Assembly: GCA_000715635.1 (NCBI GenBank)
Contig: KL569217.1
Coordinates: 16,017-21,638, forward strand
DNA from: Streptomyces violaceus
GTDB lineage: Bacteria > Actinomycetota > Actinomycetes > Streptomycetales > Streptomycetaceae
Reading direction: 5' to 3'
Length of the DNA: 5,622 bases
How positions within the stretch are numbered: the first letter of the stretch is position 1; each line of letters starts with the position of its first letter. The notes beneath the pieces were generated by a model. That model worked only from the letters and a program-made list of their open reading frames with translations, was not told where the DNA came from and did no database searches. Of this stretch, positions 4,959-5,622 are shown in pieces. The position numbers were made by a program, and so were the translations under genes.

Positions 4959-5561
4959 GTGGGCAGAATCCGCAAGTTGGTTGACAAGACCGTTCTTCTC
5001 CATGGCCGCCTGTATGCCGCTTCTACGCTGGCCTTCATGCGCGAAGTCGAATACCGGAGCAGTGGCGTTCCGTTGGAGGAGTATGAACTCACCCGCGGGG
5101 ACCGCCGCCGGCAGAAGCAGAGCGAGGAGATCAGCGAGTCGGTTCGGCGTCAGGTCGAGGAGGACAACGCCAAATGCCGGGCAGATCCGGCGAGGGCGGA
5201 GCGTCGCCGCCAGGCGTTCGAGAATGTCGCGAAGCTGATGCAGTCCTTCAAGAAGGCAGACCACGAGATCATGCGGTGGCGTGTCCGCTTGTACTGCGGC
5301 CACATCATCGAGACCGAGGCTCACTACACGTACACCGACCCCCTCTCCGCCGGGGCTAACGGCAGGCGATGCGCTGAGTGCGGGGAAGACCGGCAAACAA
5401 TCGTGGCCTTCGAACCCATCGGACTGCGTTGCGAGCCACCGGAAGCAACAGAACCTCCACCTCCACCGCCCCCGAAGAAGCCGAAACGAACCGACCTCGA
5501 ACGACGCGTTAAGACCCTGGAGAAGGAGAACGAACGCTTGCGCGCGAAGCTCAGTGGCTGA
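4959..5561 (+). CDS. unrecognised protein with putative zinc site and C-terminal coiled coil
   Basis: Counted from the GTG at 4959 it has 200 aa. Residues 1-50 ([20 protein letters not shown], then [14 protein letters not shown]) look helical. Residues 50-105 are very rich in Arg, Glu and Gln and likely form a long charged helix ([20 protein letters not shown]). A CGH (residues 113-115) and a CAEC (138-141) could form a C-x-H...C-x2-C zinc site inside a beta-rich part ([19 protein letters not shown]). A run of seven prolines (about 167-173) leads to a leucine-spaced coiled coil, [22 protein letters not shown] do not recognise the family; DNA, RNA or partner binding is only a guess. No start has a good ribosome site (others are CTG 4929, TTG 4974 and ATG 5037), so the 5' end may have been altered by recombination. 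See the separate note on the open -1 frame at its 3' end. Confidence 0.65.
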   Translation: MGRIRKLVDKTVLLHGRLYAASTLAFMREVEYRSSGVPLEEYELTRGDRRRQKQSEEISESVRRQVEEDNAKCRADPARAERRRQAFENVAKLMQSFKKADHEIMRWRVRLYCGHIIETEAHYTYTDPLSAGANGRRCAECGEDRQTIVAFEPIGLRCEPPEATEPPPPPPPKKPKRTDLERRVKTLEKENERLRAKLSG

Positions 5562-5622
5562 AAGCTGCGACCGCAGCCACCGGGCTGACTCGCCAGCAGC
5601 TCACGGCGGCCGAGCTGACGGC
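5513..5622 (+). other. open -1 frame with protein-like sequence at the right edge
   Basis: Relative to the preceding gene, the -1 frame is open from 5513 to the window end. It reads [18 protein letters not shown] followed by RQQLTAAELT. This is more protein-like than the short C-terminus (RAKLSG) that ends in TGA at 5561. It has no start codon of its own in the window. It is either the natural continuation of the coiled-coil protein after a frameshift or a chance frame. Confidence 0.35.

Noticed and set aside
4981..5015. Perfect TTGACA (4981-4986) as a promoter -35 box
   Set aside because: No -10-like hexamer occurs 16-19 nt downstream, and it lies within a likely coding frame.
1..5622. CRISPR array, tRNA or rRNA genes
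   Set aside because: No regularly spaced direct repeats and no tRNA-like cloverleaf or rRNA stretch were seen on either strand.

Overview
The window looks like an accessory region of a high-GC actinomycete, most likely Streptomyces or a close relative. The evidence is the strong G/C bias at third codon positions in the convincing genes, the GTG starts, the scarcity of TTA codons inside genes, and the protein families present (a LanB dehydratase, an M48-like peptidase, a PknB-type kinase fragment and an IS110 fragment). This assignment is inference from composition and gene style.

Left part (1-1894, minus strand): a tight four-gene operon that reads as the start of a ribosomal peptide (RiPP) gene cluster of the class I lanthipeptide type. 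In transcription order it holds (1) a 134-aa protein with a probable dimeric alpha/beta-barrel (ABM/EthD-like) fold, (2) a 61-aa candidate precursor peptide with a leader-like KLDLKRE stretch and a single Cys, (3) a 295-aa JmjC/cupin_8 Fe(II)/2-oxoglutarate oxygenase with an intact H-x-D...H triad, and (4) the first 144 codons of a LanB-type lantibiotic dehydratase that runs off the left edge. The genes are 8 nt apart, overlap by 38 nt, and are 13 nt apart. A plausible scheme is that LanB dehydrates Ser/Thr of the peptide while the JmjC enzyme adds an oxidative modification. A cyclase, transporter and peptidase would have to lie beyond the left edge or elsewhere.

Middle (1895-3304): a divergent intergenic region with a perfect 7-bp-arm inverted repeat, followed on the plus strand by a soluble M48-like zinc metallopeptidase gene (HEYAH, ExxxD and SHPP...R motifs). 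Its position makes it a candidate, unproven, for leader-peptide removal.

Right-centre (3305-4740): about 870 nt with no convincing gene but several short inverted repeats. Then, on the minus strand, a decayed fragment of an IS110-family transposase C-terminus is joined to a frameshifted Ser/Thr protein kinase fragment. This is a recombination or decay scar.

Right end (4741-5622): a plus-strand gene for an unrecognised protein with a helical charged body, a C-x-H...C-x2-C putative zinc site, a polyproline linker and a terminal coiled coil. Its start is unclear. Just beyond its stop, the -1 frame stays open to the window end with protein-like content, which suggests a frameshift.
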